Assembly (NCBI GenBank): GCA_950295325.1
Contig: OX485808.1
Span: forward strand, 35,174,527 to 35,238,526
Source: Polytrichum commune
Lineage: Eukaryota; Streptophyta; Polytrichopsida; Polytrichales; Polytrichaceae
DNA: 64,000 nt
Reading direction: 5' to 3'
Part shown: positions 1-14,404 of the stretch, in pieces
Position numbering within the stretch: the stretch's first letter is position 1
Layout: each line of letters opens with the position of its first letter
Notes under the pieces: generated by a model
Told to the model about the DNA's origin: nothing
Databases searched by the model: none
The model's input: only the letters and a program-made list of their open reading frames with translations
Made by a program: the position numbers and the translations under genes

Positions 1-184
1 CTTGTCTAGTACGAATCCACCACAACCGGTTAGAGTTAACCAATGCTAAGCATTGCTAGGGAGAAGCATTAGCTAAAGTACTATTGTTAACTTTCATGTG
101 TGTGATCGTACTGCCAATTAACTTAACTACATGTTTTTTTTTTGTAGGGACTGCCCCAATTTTACATGGATAACCCCACCTCCT

Positions 185-545
185 TACTTTGGAAACATAA
201 CTACACTAAATATGATATTTAGTGTTAGATACACTAAATACGAACACTACACTAAATATCATTAACCCTATGAAAGTAAGTAACATTAAATGTAAACTCA
301 AACACTAAATATCATCTATGGTAATATGTGAAAGTTACATGCACGAATTTAGTGTTTAGTAGGAAAGAGGTGGCAACAAGAAAAGCGACTAACTGTTTCC
401 AGGAAAGAGATGGCAACAAGGAAGGCGGCGGCGGCGCATTTATGTCTAACACTAATTATCAAATAATTGAAAATTAGTGTTGAGCAAAGTAGGGTGGTAA
501 AACACTAAATCTAATCAAACACTAAATATTATATTTTGTGTAGTC
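185..545. repeat. AT-rich stretch with recurring ACACTAAATAT motif
   Basis: The motif ACACTAAAT or its complement ATTTAGTGT recurs about ten times on both strands within 360 bases. The last part (about 430-545) resembles segments near 16690-16815 and, inverted, 52868-52985. All three share a GTGTTGAGCA..AGTAGGGTGG core, so this is probably the end of a dispersed repeat. No coding potential is seen. Confidence 0.45.
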
Positions 546-625
546 TACTTAGATTCACAAAATTTTGACTTACTTCAACATTTCAAAGTCAAGCACACAA
601 CTAGTTTAACTAAGTGTAACTTCTC

Positions 626-859
626 CTCCCTCCATCCCAAAATGATTGTCTAGTGTATGTGCTTGGCTAGAAATTTGAGGCTCATAGTCAAATATTTTTG
701 TGCCAAACTTTCACAAGAAGTCTTTTGACACTGCAACTTCGGGGGGCGTTCGGAGTAGTTGTTGTTTTTTTATTTTGAAGAGTCATACTTACAACTACTC
801 GGTCAATGGTCGGCGGGCCTTAATCTCACCAACAGACAATCATTTTGGGATGGAGCGAG
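626..859. mobile_element. Stowaway-like MITE
   Basis: The ends form an inverted repeat of about 24 bases. The left end reads CTCCCTCCATCCCAAAATGA and continues TTGTC; the right end is its complement, ending GGATGGAGCGAG followed by TA. The CTCCCTCC terminus is the hallmark of Stowaway/Tc1-mariner MITEs. The element is about 234 bp with no coding capacity. A TA target duplication is visible only at the right edge. Confidence 0.65.
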
Positions 860-3800
860 TAGAAGACAAGCTATTTTATGTTATCCTTAAATAGCGCTTT
901 CTCTAGTTACTTTCCCGATGCAGCCGCAAAACTTACTACTAGACTTAATATAACTCCTGGGGAGGGGGGTAACTCCCATATTTTAGAAAACTATGTGAGA
1001 ACAAATACGGAGTCCACTTTAAAGTTGCGACCTACAAATTATAAAACTTGTACTTGTAACAAAGACCAAGTTATATATTGAACTCTATGGTATAAAAACA
1101 TTAGGGTGTTTAAAAATTGATCATGTTAGAGAAAATTTAAACTAACAAACCATATGGTTCAGTTGCGTGGAGACCAAATCAATATATATTAGGGCCCCAT
1201 ACTATGGTTGAGCACCATTGGATGGCATCTTCTAGATTTATCTTTGTAGTTGGATGCAATATGTCGGGTTAAATGTGGAAAGGGGTCCCAACGTGTGTGG
1301 GAGTTCTCTTTGGCTTTGTGCATTCTCAGTTTGGGTTTGTGGGAGCCCTCCAAGATTTTCACATCTATGCAAACTCTTCCCTTCTTCCGAAGTTGGCAAA
1401 TGTTGATGGTTGATTGATTGAGGTTTAATAGTAAGCACAAGCAAATAGTCGCGCTCCTCAGGTGCATCCATCCCAAGATTCATCATTCCTAAATTATGTT
1501 CTTTTTCACTTGGTAGATGGGTAGAGTTTAGGGTTTTGATTTCGTTGCAAATTCTCACATTTTTTTGGGTTTAGTTGTCGATGCAAAGGAAAAGGGCGAC
1601 ATCAACAGGTGGCATTTGTGTGAGTGACTTGAGGTTTAGGGTTCTTGTGAGCTTGCTAGTCACAAACTAAGTTTGCAATGTCATTGAAGTTGTAATTGTT
1701 CTCACTTGCAAATTCCAATGCTAGTCCAAAACTTATTGGACCTTGCGAGTGTACTGAGGGCAACACATATGCCAAACTCAAACAACTACTTGAAGGTGTT
1801 CATCTTGTAGATTGGCACTTTCAATTCTTCGATGTTGAGAGTAGATGCTTGATTAATTGCAATCTTGAGGGCTCAATAGAGTTTCTTTGGATGTATATGT
1901 CATGCCATTAGCTAAACCCACGGGTAGATCACTCTAAGGCATTTTTGTGCACCACGTGCGGCTAGGGGTTTTTTGTTTTGGGGCTATTTACCTTCAAGGG
2001 CTGAATTAAAGCCTCCCTATAATTACTTAAATTTCAAAAATGGCCCATTTGTTTGCACCCTTCCATTACTTATATTGTCCAAGTCACTGCAATTTTTTGT
2101 ACTCTATATTCCTTTTAAGTAATAAAAGCTAATCTACTTCCTAACACAATTGACGAGTGTTGAGGGAAAGCATGGAAACAAAGAAGGGTGCAAACAGTAA
2201 TACCATTGCAAACAGAGTTTGCCATACCATACTAAACATATCATACTAAACATACCTTCTAGGATCCTTATCTTCGGCCCCTATATTAATTTTACAAAAA
2301 ATAATGGCCCACGTTTTATGTCCATCTAACTTACTTATAATGGGATTGTCTACCTTTAATGGCCCCTTCATTATTTGGAATTCCTTTATAATTTTTTATT
2401 TCAAATGATTTTAATCCTCTATATTATGCCGCACGTCGTTTTTAAAATGCACTAAGTGATCTACCCGTGGCTAAACCCAACCTTGAATCCAAAAAGCACA
2501 TGGGTGTGGTTGATCTAGATTTTGGTTCCGATTCCCAACAAACTCTAGAGTGCTTAGCAAAAGAGGCTAAAATCCGAGATCTTACCCCCTTCATGACCGT
2601 GACCAACCATTGTCTCCACTTTGCTAGTTCTAGAGCTAGTGGTGAGAACACTGACCATGTGTCATCTAACCTAAAGTCCACATTGGTGAGTGTCGAGGTT
2701 ATGGTTGGATACTTAGTGGCCATAGAAAAACTTAGGAAGATCCTCTATACCACCAATAGCACTTGAGGTATTCGGACCAAAATTATGTGGTTGTAGACTT
2801 GAGCATAGAAAGCTAGATGTTGTGTGTTGAGTGGTTTTAACCACTTGAACTTGAACAATGACATAAAGTGCTTCATAATTGAATGTAAAAACCCTAAACA
2901 AACTTTGTGATTGATGTTGGTTGGTTGTGTTCTAATGCTACATGTATGTATGCAATTGTGTTTTTAAACACAAATTTTGAAAGCATGTGCATGTGTTTTT
3001 AACACAAGCATTTTATCGCCATTTCCATGTGTGTATGTTTTGAATGAGTAGAGCCCATACTAGGAAGCTAAATTGTTTATGATCTTGTATGTGTTCGTGG
3101 TAGTTTTTACATGACTTTAGCAAAAATTATACTTTATAACTACTAGATACCCATGTAAAAGAAGAATAAGTACCAAGTTAACCTACCCATAGGGTCCTTA
3201 AAACATTTGAATGTTAGAAAATTACATGATAGTAGGGTCCACAATATTTACCTTCTCCAATATAATATCCCCCTTAAAAGCACCTCGTGTTCTCACATGT
3301 TCCGACTAAATACAAGGGAATGACCCCCCCCCCGGAGCCATAATTACACTGATTATACCAATCAATGATGGAGGGCTAATAGTGAGCATGGGCAATTAGT
3401 GAAGGTGATACTAAATTTCTTTACGCTATGAAATAAGTGTCACCAAAAGATCTAGGAAGCATAGTTCATGCCGGCATTGTCCATTGGAAGTACTATTCAT
3501 TGCAACCTTATTCACCAAAGTATTAGCACTGTGCACTATTCACTAACAAGCATGTGTTTTCATATATAAAAAATTCATGACTCTACAAACACCTTAGAGC
3601 AAGCATTCATTTTCCACGGGGAGGTCACTGGCGAAAATCATAGAAACAACGTGCGATAAAAAATAGGGTCTAATATATTCATTGTAGGCCAATTTTGCAA
3701 AAAAAATGTACATATAATATATGGGGTTTTAAAATAGTGAAACATGTTTACATCTAAAATACCATCACATATAATGGCCTCTTTTATGTAGTCGGTACAT

Positions 3801-6800
3801 GTAAATCAACTTCGAAACAATTACTAGGGGTAGCGGGTCTAGGGTAGGGTTTGTGTTAGTGGATGAAAAGAAATTATTTTCTTGTTGAAAAAACTTGGAT
3901 GGATGACTTTGCAGGCTTGGATAGAGTTAATGTTCTCTACCTAAGTGTCAGGAGGAAAAATTCAGCGCGTTGTTTGAATTGCAATCTTCTTTCCAATTTT
4001 CTTTGATAGTATAAGTAAAAGAGGGTATTTTTAAATGATTCAACCAAAAAATATAATTACTGATAGGGTATATTAAAATACAAGCATTTACCTTTATTTT
4101 GAAAAATACCATAGCTTATAATCTTTTCCGCAAGGTAAATAGCCCCTGATAAATAAGTCATGAGCGCACGTGCATGCATTAATATAAGAGAGAGTGACCT
4201 CCCCGAGTAATTCTCTTGGACTCTATGGTAAATGAGCATGTATTCTTGAATTGAGTGTCACTCAATAAAAATTCCAACCCTTGGTTTCTTTACGATTTAG
4301 CTAAATAGTGTGTGCTTCGGGAATTAGTACCACCCTCACAAATTAGGATAATCCTACACCAACGGTGTGGCCAAGGCTTTAAAATAATAACACTAACTTA
4401 TATAGCGGATGAGAAGTAATAACAACGGCCGCACCCGCATATGTACTACCTAATCCGTATAGTTCAACAACCGTAAGTGAACCCCACTCTAGCCTAGCCT
4501 AAGCTTGGATCCTCGTCACACTCTCTAGTTCTATGGAATTCCTTAACCCTCCAAGAAATCCATCACAAGCAACTTCACTAACATTAACCCGCCATGCTCT
4601 AGCCATGTGGAACGAACTCACTCATGTAGTTTCCAAGAGGATAGAGATGACAATGTCTCAATATTTCCATTCAATTCTCTTTGCTCATACTCCCTGTAGG
4701 ACACCCACAAATAGTGCCACGTATCTACCATTCACATACCATTTGCATTCTTTTTGTGTTTATCCGTTTGAAATGGGGCCCGTGAAGGATTGGCCACAAG
4801 GAGTGTGTATAAGTCTAGGTTGAATTAGATGCGTACATTCGTACCATTTAGTATTAATTTAATGGTGCATTTCGGATGCCATTGTGGGCTTGCTACATCT
4901 AGGAGTGTGGACCACACTATTTTAGTTTAGTTTTCTATTTCTTTTTCCCATTCCAATCCAATTTAATAAAACATAAGGTCACATACTTCATGTGATGAGG
5001 AAGATACCTCATGCAATCCGATTACGTGTTGACATATGACGTGTACTCGGTGACATGTGATTATCATTGGGCGGGGTTGGGAGAACATGTTTACATTCAC
5101 ATCGGTAGAACCATTGATGTTAGGTTCTCTTTTCTTTATGCACGTGCAATATGTTCCCATGATCCCACCACTTTGTCCCATAACCATGTTTTGTAAAACT
5201 GTTTCAGGTTCACATATTTGAGGTTGTGATCAAGATGAAGTCTCTCTCTCTCTCTCTCTCTCTCTCAAACCTAATTTGTGCGAGGATCTTACCAAGTTAG
5301 TAACGAAGGTCTTTCTTCAACACCTTTGAGATGTTCCATCACGGGCTCTACCCCTTGTAAGGTTGAGGCATCTATAACTGGTAAAATAAGAGATTTTGCA
5401 TTTGTCTAGGAGAAGTGACAGCGGAAAATTATTTCCTTGCGAAGAGGAACAAATTCTAAGGAGAATTCAAAAACATTACACTCGTTTGCAAGAATATGAA
5501 AATTGCTCCAAATTTTGAAGCAGTGAAGTTAAGGTAACACATAGTCAATCTATAAGTCAACTCATCACCGCTCATCCAAATTCTAATGCTTGGCTAGGAT
5601 AATTGTCAAAACTCTTATGAGGGTAATCAATCACAAGATGCCGCCGCATAAACCTTAACTCCATTCGCCTAACATATAGATCTCATCCATGTCGGCATTA
5701 CATGACCCCCAGTGAGCAATTAGTGGACCTGGTCGACTATGCATGCCTCGACCTTAATATGTATGTAGTTGTTAGTTGTGATAACTTGCATTTTTTCCAA
5801 CTATAGTAGAGGCTCATGTTCCTGATCATGACCCCATCATCAATCTATAGGGTACTGGAGTTTTGATCAGGGTGGGACTAAATTTCAATCAAGCCGAAAC
5901 CAATAGTGCCATGACACATGTCCTGATTTTGAGTGCTAAAGTGAGGATAAATGAGCAGTTAAAATGAGCGGCTTTGACAAACTCTAGACATTGGTCATAT
6001 GCTCGGGCCAACTCCTGGCTTCAAAAATTCACAGTAATTTCAATCGAGGAAATAAAACTACTGAGAAATTTGCAATCCTCCCGATTTCTATCTTCCTACA
6101 TGGGGAAAAAAAATTAGCACCGCCTTATACTTCTCCAGATCTTGCGCAAAGCAAAACCTCTTAAGTGATCAGTTATGGGCGCCTCTACTCTATGTGATGC
6201 ACATGTTTAAAGTGAGATCCATATTCACAAGATGGAAAGTGTGAGAAATGTGCGGTACTTGAAATCAAAGGGTGAACCTAGCTAGATTAATTAGAAACAC
6301 TGAAGTGGTATGCGGATGGAGTGCATGTGGATTGCTCCTCTAGACCTCAAAATTAACACTATTACGGGGTTGACTTTTTGTACACTAGTCATGACAAGAG
6401 GAAAATCGCACATGCAATAACTCCCAAAATTAAATAAAAATCATCTTCTAGAACCCACTTGAACCGTCAAGAACGAGTGACTAACAATGCTCAAATCCTT
6501 GACATATGTCTAGAGATTTTTGTGAGCTCGATCGTATGCTTAAAATTGAGAAATATGACCGCAACCCTAAGCTCACGTATTGTGTGTTCATGGGGCGACT
6601 GCCAGCGTGTACAAGACAGAGGTCAAGCCAATGTTGCACTCTTAGTTTTTATATGCGGACATTCTCACCATATCCAACAATGATCTCCATTTTGACTTGG
6701 CTTCGGGCTTTGGCCTAACCTTCGAAGCCCATGAATCTTGTTCTCATTGGCTTGGGAGATGATGGAATGACTTCATATTCATAATCTAAGAGAGTAGTGT

Positions 6801-8557
6801 TATCCGTTAATGTGGGCCTTATGTTGTCACTCTTCTAATCTGACACTTATATGGTATGTGGCGTGTGGTTAAGAATGGACATTCAAAAAGACACGTGGCT
6901 ATGGTATTGGCCTCATATGTCCACAATAGAAAGAAAGGGAAAACGGAGCATTGGTGTTTCAACACCTACGTGAATAAGACGTGCATGTTCGCCTTATATT
7001 AATCATGCTATCATTGTGCGACATCAGCGCCTACCTTTTGGGGAGGTGGGGCTTGTACTGTCTAAGTCAATGCTTTAATTAACATGAGTTATGGATGGGG
7101 TGCCACGGGAGCTTGATTATAGTCCAAATTTCCTTGATTTAATACTAGATATGTGAAATATTTAATGGCAGTTTGGTGTATGGGTTTCAAGAGATTTTTT
7201 ATGTTTGGTGTTGGTTAATGGATTCAATGTTTTTTGGTTTTGTTTTGGTTAGGGTGAATATGTATCTTTGGGCTAGCCAAAAAAATTTGGTGGTAAAGTC
7301 TTATGGTGAGGGGTGTAAGAAGTAGGTCATTTTGTGTGAATCTATCCCGTAGCCATTGCATTCTTTTAGTTGTGAAGGTTGCGACATAGTTACCGTTGTG
7401 GTAAAAACAAATTGGGCTTCTAGACCATGGACTTGGATTGTGGGTTTATTTCTAATGATGTCTTCATCCGGGTGACATTCATGTGTGTTCAATGTTAGGC
7501 TAGTGAATTTAAGTGGTCGTCATATAAATATGATGTCTTTGGATTGTGTGTGGTTGAGGCAATCTTTGTGTGCTTGTGGTATTTGGTTTGTGTGGATCTG
7601 GTTGTAGAACTCAATTAGTAATGTTAGATTATGGTTAATCATATATAATTATTGTTTTGGTTAAATAGCTCGATCTCGTCTCTACATTTGCGGATGGTGC
7701 CTTGACACATGGTTTAAGATTGGCATAGGTATTATGTCTGATGCAATGGTGCACCCCATTTGTCTCTTTTTGGGTGGTGACTTTGGTGTGCATAATTGCT
7801 TGGAATTTGTATACCTAGAGTGGCATTCGTGGTATTGGGATTGGTGATGGTTGTGTTTTCGGTAGTTGTTGGGTGATGTGTGTTTGGGGAGTAGGAGGAA
7901 ATACTAGGTTTTCTATTTTCAAGGATTCTTTGATTATTTTGGGGCATGTTCGTATTTTTCTCGGAATTCGTCTATCATTAGTATGGCGGCTCCCTTGGTA
8001 TTTTGTATTTGTGTCAGGGTAGTGATGATGAAAATACAATTGAATCAATGCTTGCGTTCTTGAAATGAGTAGACTACTAGTTTGGGGTTCGGGCATCTAC
8101 TAAAGTCATTCATCATGGATGAAGGGTCTCCAGTTGAAACAAATCTCTAGAAGTCCATGCAAAACCATTAAATGTTTTGCCCACAAGGTTAATACGGAGT
8201 CCTTTCTGTTACTCCCAAAATCAGGTTGTCTTCAAATAGTCATTTCCAAGTTAAATATAATAATTCACTAAGTTTCCACCTTTCCAATGGATGACTTAAC
8301 ATCACACAACTTCATGGCTATGTCCATAGGAACCATGTATCACATGAGCATAATTCAACTTTAATTCTACAAATTCCCGTGTATGGGGAGCACTCATGCG
8401 TTGTGTAGTGTGAGGTTTTCAACAAGCAACTGTAAAGTACCAAAGTTTTTCATCGCCACCTCTTTCTTTGGAAAGAGGACATCACAAACTCATAGTAGTT
8501 GAGACTACTAGGGTCCAAATGATGTAATTTCTTCAACGAGGCCCAAGGAAAGTCCAT
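860..8557. other. Gene-free AT-rich intergenic region
   Basis: No reading frame here has a recognisable domain, credible splice sites or coding-like composition. The longest open frames are about 100 codons and occur at chance level. A pure TC dinucleotide tract lies at 5241-5266. I see nothing else that I can name. Confidence 0.6.
5241..5266. repeat. (TC)13 microsatellite
   Basis: An uninterrupted TC dinucleotide tract of 26 bases in non-coding sequence. Confidence 0.95.
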
Positions 8558-8560
8558 TTA

Positions 8561-9141
8561 GGGTCGCTTCACACTATGGCCAAAGGTCGAGAGGTTGTCA
8601 ACTTCCACCAATCATATTGCAAGAAACCAAGAATTTGGCCTCTCGACCCTTCACACTAGAGGCCAAAGTCCAAAGGCCGTCATCACTCATCAAAATGCCT
8701 ACATGGCAATACTTTTTGACCAAGGCGATGGACTCTCAAAGGAAGTTTGGGTCGGACAGGAATGGAAACCCAAACTATGTATGAGAGACCGTCATAATTT
8801 TCATTTAAAATTAAAAAAGGACACTGATAATATCTTGGCCGTAGGATTGGAAAGGTTGTTTTGGGCAAGGAATAAAGTGGGATGCTCCTTTGGACTTTGG
8901 GGTTAGCCTTTGGAGGCTTCACACTACGACCGTCCAAGTCGAGAGGCCATGGGAGTTCATGGACAAAGGTTTGGACTTTGGGCTTGGCCTTTGGAAGCTT
9001 CACACTGTGCCCGGCCGAAGGCTCCAATCCCTGTACTTTATTGGCTATGTATTTTCAGCCCATTTCTTTGGACTCTCAACAAAGTTTGGCCATTCAACCC
9101 CACGGCCTCTCAACTTGGACGGCCGTAGTGTGAAGCGGTCC
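8561..9141. mobile_element. PIF/Harbinger-like non-autonomous element, TTA target duplication
   Basis: The left end reads GGGTCGCTTCACACTATGGC. The right end, complemented, reads GGACCGCTTCACACTACGGC, so 17 of the first 20 bases pair. Both ends are flanked by TTA (8558-8560 and 9142-9144), the classical 3-bp duplication of Tourist/PIF-Harbinger elements. The 581-bp interior repeats CTTCACACTA several times on both strands and encodes no transposase. Confidence 0.7.
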
Positions 9142-9144
9142 TTA

Positions 9145-12100
9145 CTCTAAGTTACTCACCGCTCCAATTTTGTCACGACTCGCATGTAAGTGGCGATTAA
9201 GTTAAGTAGCCGTAGCAAGTGGCTTGAAGGATTCTTATACTGATTGTTTGATTGTTAGAAACTAGTGCCGACATGTGGCGCCCGCATGGCACTCCAAAAC
9301 GAGAGGTGGACATTTGTTGGTGCTCCCACATACGTAGTCCGACTTTGCAGCTTTGGGTGATTTTCATTTGGGCTTCTGAGCAAGGCTCAAGTACGAGTTA
9401 TGGTATGATAGGTGTAATGGACGTACATGATTGACTTGGCAATGATCCACATGAGGGAACTCATAAGTATCTTAAATTATCCTAGGGTGCCTCTTGGTTC
9501 ATTTTCTAATAAATCTTGAAGTGAGTATGAAGTTCCATGACGTGGGATCTGAGCAAGTCGCCACCAATGCAAGAATGACACGTGGCTAAACGCTCAGGAT
9601 AGTAAATTTTCGGTTTGTTTTTCATCAGCAGATCTTGATGACGCATCATCGAATCGAAGTTCAGACCTTCCATGATTAGTTTTGCTTATCAAAAGTGCAT
9701 GTTTGTTGATTCTTTAATGGAGTACGTAGGTCCTCTCGATTGTGTTCACTAGCTACCGAGTGTAAAGTAGTTCATAAAAAAAATCTAGAAACGTATTCCA
9801 ACATCTTTTACACATGTGTTTTTAGGGTGTTTGACGTTCTTTGGTCCTCACCGTACCACAAACCAATGAAATATAGGTGTCCGATGAGAAAAGTTAGTTG
9901 TTGCATGTCTTGATTGTTTATTTTAAAGTTGAGGCAAACAACACTTCTATAGTAAGAACATAGGTTGAACCAAAGCTCTCATTTCACGACTAGCATACGA
10001 GTCCTACCCAATCGTCCCACGTCAATGAAAGAACAATGCAACTCTACTGTTGTGCTAGATTCGCAAATTCTCTAGTTGCATAGGACAAGTTTCCAGTGAC
10101 ATAAGTCAATTGCCTAAGATGCTTGTAGTGTTTCTAAATGCCCCAATCCCACTTGATTTTAGCTTAGCTTAAAAATTTGTTCTAAAAACACAGCCTTCAC
10201 ACCATCAAAGCTATCTAGTCTTGAACCTAGTTGACAAAGGACATGGCATGGTTTACAAGCGGATGTTTTAAACCCTCAAGCACCGACCCTCCCATCGGTT
10301 CCCAAAGATGAGGCAAGAATGTAGGACCTTTAAAAATGTTGCCTCCGACCATTATGATTGGTTGCTTCTAGTCTTAGCTACGAGGGCACGAGGAGCTTCA
10401 TCAACAAAAACTGATGGTATAACATATGCGTGGCAAGGCATATGGACATGGGACAAAAACTAATCCAACATGTCACTGCTCGACAAATGAAACAATGAAC
10501 ACATATGAGTCAGAGCCACTGAACTCAAAACCTACTCCAGAGCAAGTTCTTGTAGGTGCACCGGTACAGCCAGGTGCCTCCGTCATAACCGAGAGAAGCT
10601 TTACCCGGTTTTTAGAAAAGACTTTGGTTATTTGGTATCAAAGCCAAGTGGGAATGCGCCCTAAGCTAGTTGTACAAAAGTTTGCAAAGTATATGATTAT
10701 AAGATAGACCCTTGAAGTGCGGTGACGCATAAAGTCAGGAGTGGGTGAGGGTAAAGCAAACGCGCTTTCATGTGCTACGGAGCCCTCCCTTACACTTTGT
10801 AGAAGTTTGGGAGGCCTTAAGTCAACACTTGATCAGACTTCTTACATCCTATGCTCGCCCTCTACACTAAGTAGAGTCTCCCTTTCCACACTACCACAAT
10901 TAGTACACTTATATAGTACATCTTACTTATAAGTGGCCCACACCGGTGCTCTTTATTCCAATATTCGTGAAAAGCCGAATGTCGAATTGAATTGTTGAAG
11001 TGATGAGAAAGCCACATGTGAAGGATACTGTATCTCTTCATTCAAATACGGACACGTTCATCCAAAATTTGGCGATTTCATCCCCAAAAATATCATTTAC
11101 GGGGGTGATTTTGGTGGTTTCATCCATGGGGAAAGTGAGGGAATGTTTGGTTATGTTTTTTTTAAGGTTTTGCATTTTGAGTTTTTGTTTTTTTTGTTTT
11201 AAGAAGAGGATTGGTGTGCACTATTCATCACTTGACATCGACTTACGTTATCTAATTGTTTGACAATCACCAGGGTGGCAACTAGAGAGGGTATCACAAG
11301 ATACTTGGTACGTGAAGACCACTATGATCAACATGGTAAAGTTTCATCCCAAGTCTCGAAAATAGGAGAACATATTTAAAAAGCGTTCAACCAGGTGTGG
11401 GCTTTCAAATTATATGACTGAAGCGCAGATTGGTGTTAAAGTTGCAAGATTCGATGGCAAGTGGAAAAAAAACAATATCCTTGGGAGATCACGATTAGAG
11501 AAGGAGGCTCTATTCAACATCGGTTTCAACGCCAATTTGGTAGGATCAATGCATACTTCACTTGTGTCAATTATTTGTGTGGTGGGCTACGCCTAGTCAA
11601 ATGTGATGCCTTAGAATTACATTGCTTCAAGTTTAGACGTAACATGCCAACACATTCCAAACAACATAGTTATATTAAAAATTGCTCAAAGTTTGGATCA
11701 TTTGGCTATCACTTTTCTACTAAGCCATTTAGAACACACCCAAAGAGACTTTGAACTCTTGGCATTCATGACGTCTATCCTCCGGATTGGAAATATGAAA
11801 CTAAATAGTTTAAGGAAGTCGGTACCATCAAAAGGGTCAAGAATGTCCTCATATGCAAGTGTTTGATAAATAGATAACTTTGGTTCTTGAAGTGACACAT
11901 GTTCAACAACCAACTTGACACTTTCCCACCCGAATGAGAAGTCCACCTGAGAAAATAAATAAACAAATAACCAATGTCGGACAATCTGACGTGAATTTGA
12001 GCCCGTTGGCCCTACCCTGCTCAAGAATCCGCTTGGTGCAGGGTGGGGTTTGTTGCCTACCTTGCAATGGGTGGGCTCTCGGCTTCCTACCAACTTAGCT

Positions 12101-12878
12101 ATTTTTTTCCGTCATATAGAGAGAAGATTTCACAACGGAAATCAAACCACTAACCACTTCATTCGAAAATGGATATCTCTCTGCTATCACCCAGTAGTTT
12201 AGGGTAATCTAGGACCTAGTCCATTTGAAGCTATATTTTGTTTTTGCTTTTATGGCCTTATCTTTTCCTAGCCCGTACTTGTTTAGCAAATATAGTCTAC
12301 TATATTATTCTTTCTCAACTAATGTTGCTTCTCAAGATATTTTGAGTGTGACTGGCTATCATTTAGGTTTTCCTTAATCCCTAGAGGCTCTAGCCTTTCT
12401 CACATGACAAAAAACAGTGTTCATCCCTAAACAATAAAGGCTGTAAGGTTAGAAAATGCGAATTCCCTGAAGCACTATTAGAAGAGGAGGGGGGAAACAA
12501 CTATATATGTCTTTGCTTATAACACTGCGAAATAAAACCCACTAAACTAATATTGGAGACGTTGAAATAAAAGTGTCAAAGTTTTCTAACACTACATGCA
12601 ATCTAAGACCTCACATGATATATGAGAGATACGCTTGCATGCAACAATTCCCTCTCGATGTCCATTAGAGTCCAATTAGAATGAATTGGTCTTCATTGGA
12701 CTCGTGAATATACCTAAGCAAACACCATCATGAAATCCAGGTTGCCAAAATGAACATATGACAAGATTAGACTATATGCTCAAAATAGGTTAACTAACTT
12801 AGATACAACAGTTAGAACAACTAAAAAGCACCTATTTGAGAGAGAAAGAAGATCTCCACTTTGTTCTCTCATAGCTTT
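9145..12878. other. Gene-free intergenic region
   Basis: Only short chance open frames are present (under about 130 codons), none with a recognisable motif or consistent splice signals. I see no RNA gene or element boundaries that I can define. Confidence 0.55.
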
Positions 12879-12990
12879 TGCATCTCAACTCCTATTATGA
12901 AACTTGAAATGACAAATCTTTGTGATTTGCGCAATTGCTAACCCAATTTGCCGATTCCCGTGTCAACAACCGAACTTATATATGTGGAGC
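12879..12990 (+). repeat. Dispersed copy of the 34.9/35.2-kb repeat
   Basis: The segment starting TGCATCTCAACTCC and running through ATTATGAAACTTGAAATGAC matches the beginnings of the repeat units at 34878 and 35176. It is diverged and partial. Confidence 0.5.
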
Positions 12991-13059
12991 TAGAAGCACC
13001 CTTTTATAGGACAACTTGGTCCATAACTAGGATTCACGTATGTTTGGGTTTATGCATAA

Positions 13060-13262
13060 AGTTTGGACGATTCCAATCGCCAATACGACATACACCAAAT
13101 AACAGAACTACATGAAAAAGGTGGTTGACGAACATGGAATACAAACATTTGAAGTTGTGGTTGTGGTGTTATTGCTTTTGTTGTTGTCGTTTGATGTATA
13201 TGTCCCCACAAGTGCACATCCCTTATTATTTTCGGACAAGTGGTTTGTCCAAAATATACTTT
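13060..13262 (+). repeat. Dispersed ~210-bp repeat, copy 1
   Basis: Shares long blocks with 22013-22225 (same strand) and 16441-16672 (opposite strand): GAACATGGAATACAAACATT, CCCCACAAGTGCACATCCCT and GACAAGTGGTTTGTCCAA. It is non-coding and no terminal inverted repeat was resolved. Confidence 0.7.
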
Positions 13263-13735
13263 AATGTCACTTCATACCTCAAGTGTACTTTCAAAACCTT
13301 CTTCAAGGCCATGAAGTGATTGATTCAATGATCAAATAAATAAAGTGTTACCTATTAGGGTAGACACATGTTAATCCAACACAACAATAATACGGACACC
13401 TATATTTGAGTTGTAATGTGTGGTTAGTTGTAAATTGTTTCCAAAAAAACACCAAAAAGACAGGTGATTCAAAAGAGATTGGACTTCGTGTTCATCATAT
13501 GTTGCTAACTATTCCAAGCCCAATAGGTAACATGCCTTGAGGGGCGACCTATATGACCATTTAACGAGCATGAGAATCTCGTTTTGAAAACAAATAAGAT
13601 ATTCATATGAGCTCCAAAATGTGTGGGGCAAATGGCTACAGTCATGATTCAGATTTGCTAATCATCTCACACTAACTTAAATGTGTTTGTTTTATATCCT
13701 ACAAGAAGTGGGTGCAGAGAGAAAAGCATCCAGAC

Positions 13736-13971
13736 AATGAACGGGATGAACCGACCGCTAGTTACACATGAACCGGTTGAGTTTGAGATAGAGATAATTG
13801 GTTAAAGTTCAAGGCTTCACGAAAACAACCGATTATTTTTGAAGGAATCTATAGAATACACCTGAACTCCTTAAAGAACAACCAACAGATGTCAGTTCAT
13901 GTAACCGGTTGGACTTTGGAAACACTAGGATCTTGACCGATTATCATACGCCCGAAAATCTTCTCAGACAA
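13736..13971 (+). mobile_element. ACCGGTT-rich MITE, copy A
   Basis: One of a family of 225-265-bp elements. The consensus order is a GGGA-GAACCG end, AACCGGTTGAGTTTGAGA, a central ATTACCGATCATTTTAGAGG, then CATGTAACCGGTTGGA, CACTAGGATCTTGACCGA and a TCTCCC-like end. This copy has diverged ends (ACGGGATGAACC and AATCTTCTCAGA) but all internal blocks. Confidence 0.65.
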
Positions 13972-14404
13972 AAATGTATCCAAATGACACCCATCTACTT
14001 TAAGGGCCACTTCCCACACGAGACTGAGAGCCCGTGCCCATTGCACTTCAACCGCTCTCATTGGTGGAAAGGCGGAGCCGGTCCAAGTTCGCTTCACACT
14101 ATGCTCGAGGGACCAACAGAGTATGTGAATGCAAGATGGATGTAAAAGTCTACATGGCATTGAATGGATCATGGTTCACGGTCACTTGGACTATTTTCAA
14201 AAACCACCTCTTGGAGGTACGCCTACCACAAAACCAGGAGACCATGGCACTCCGAACGCTCACAACCGTTGGTTTATTCCATTCTATCATGTGTGAAGAT
14301 CCGCGTGAACAAAAACTCATTGAAATACCATTGGGTTGAGAGCCCGGTCACAGATGGCTCCACACTACACGAGTTCAAAGGTGTGTTGAGACAACCTTTG
14401 GACC

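Noticed and set aside
2442-2766. Overlapping ~95-codon frames on both strands
   Set aside because: No motif, no splice support, and both strands are open together, which is a chance effect of the sequence.
14080-14345. Possible element with CTTCACACTATG and CTCCACACTACA phrases
   Set aside because: It resembles the end of the 8561-9141 element but lacks a clear opposing terminal repeat and target duplication.
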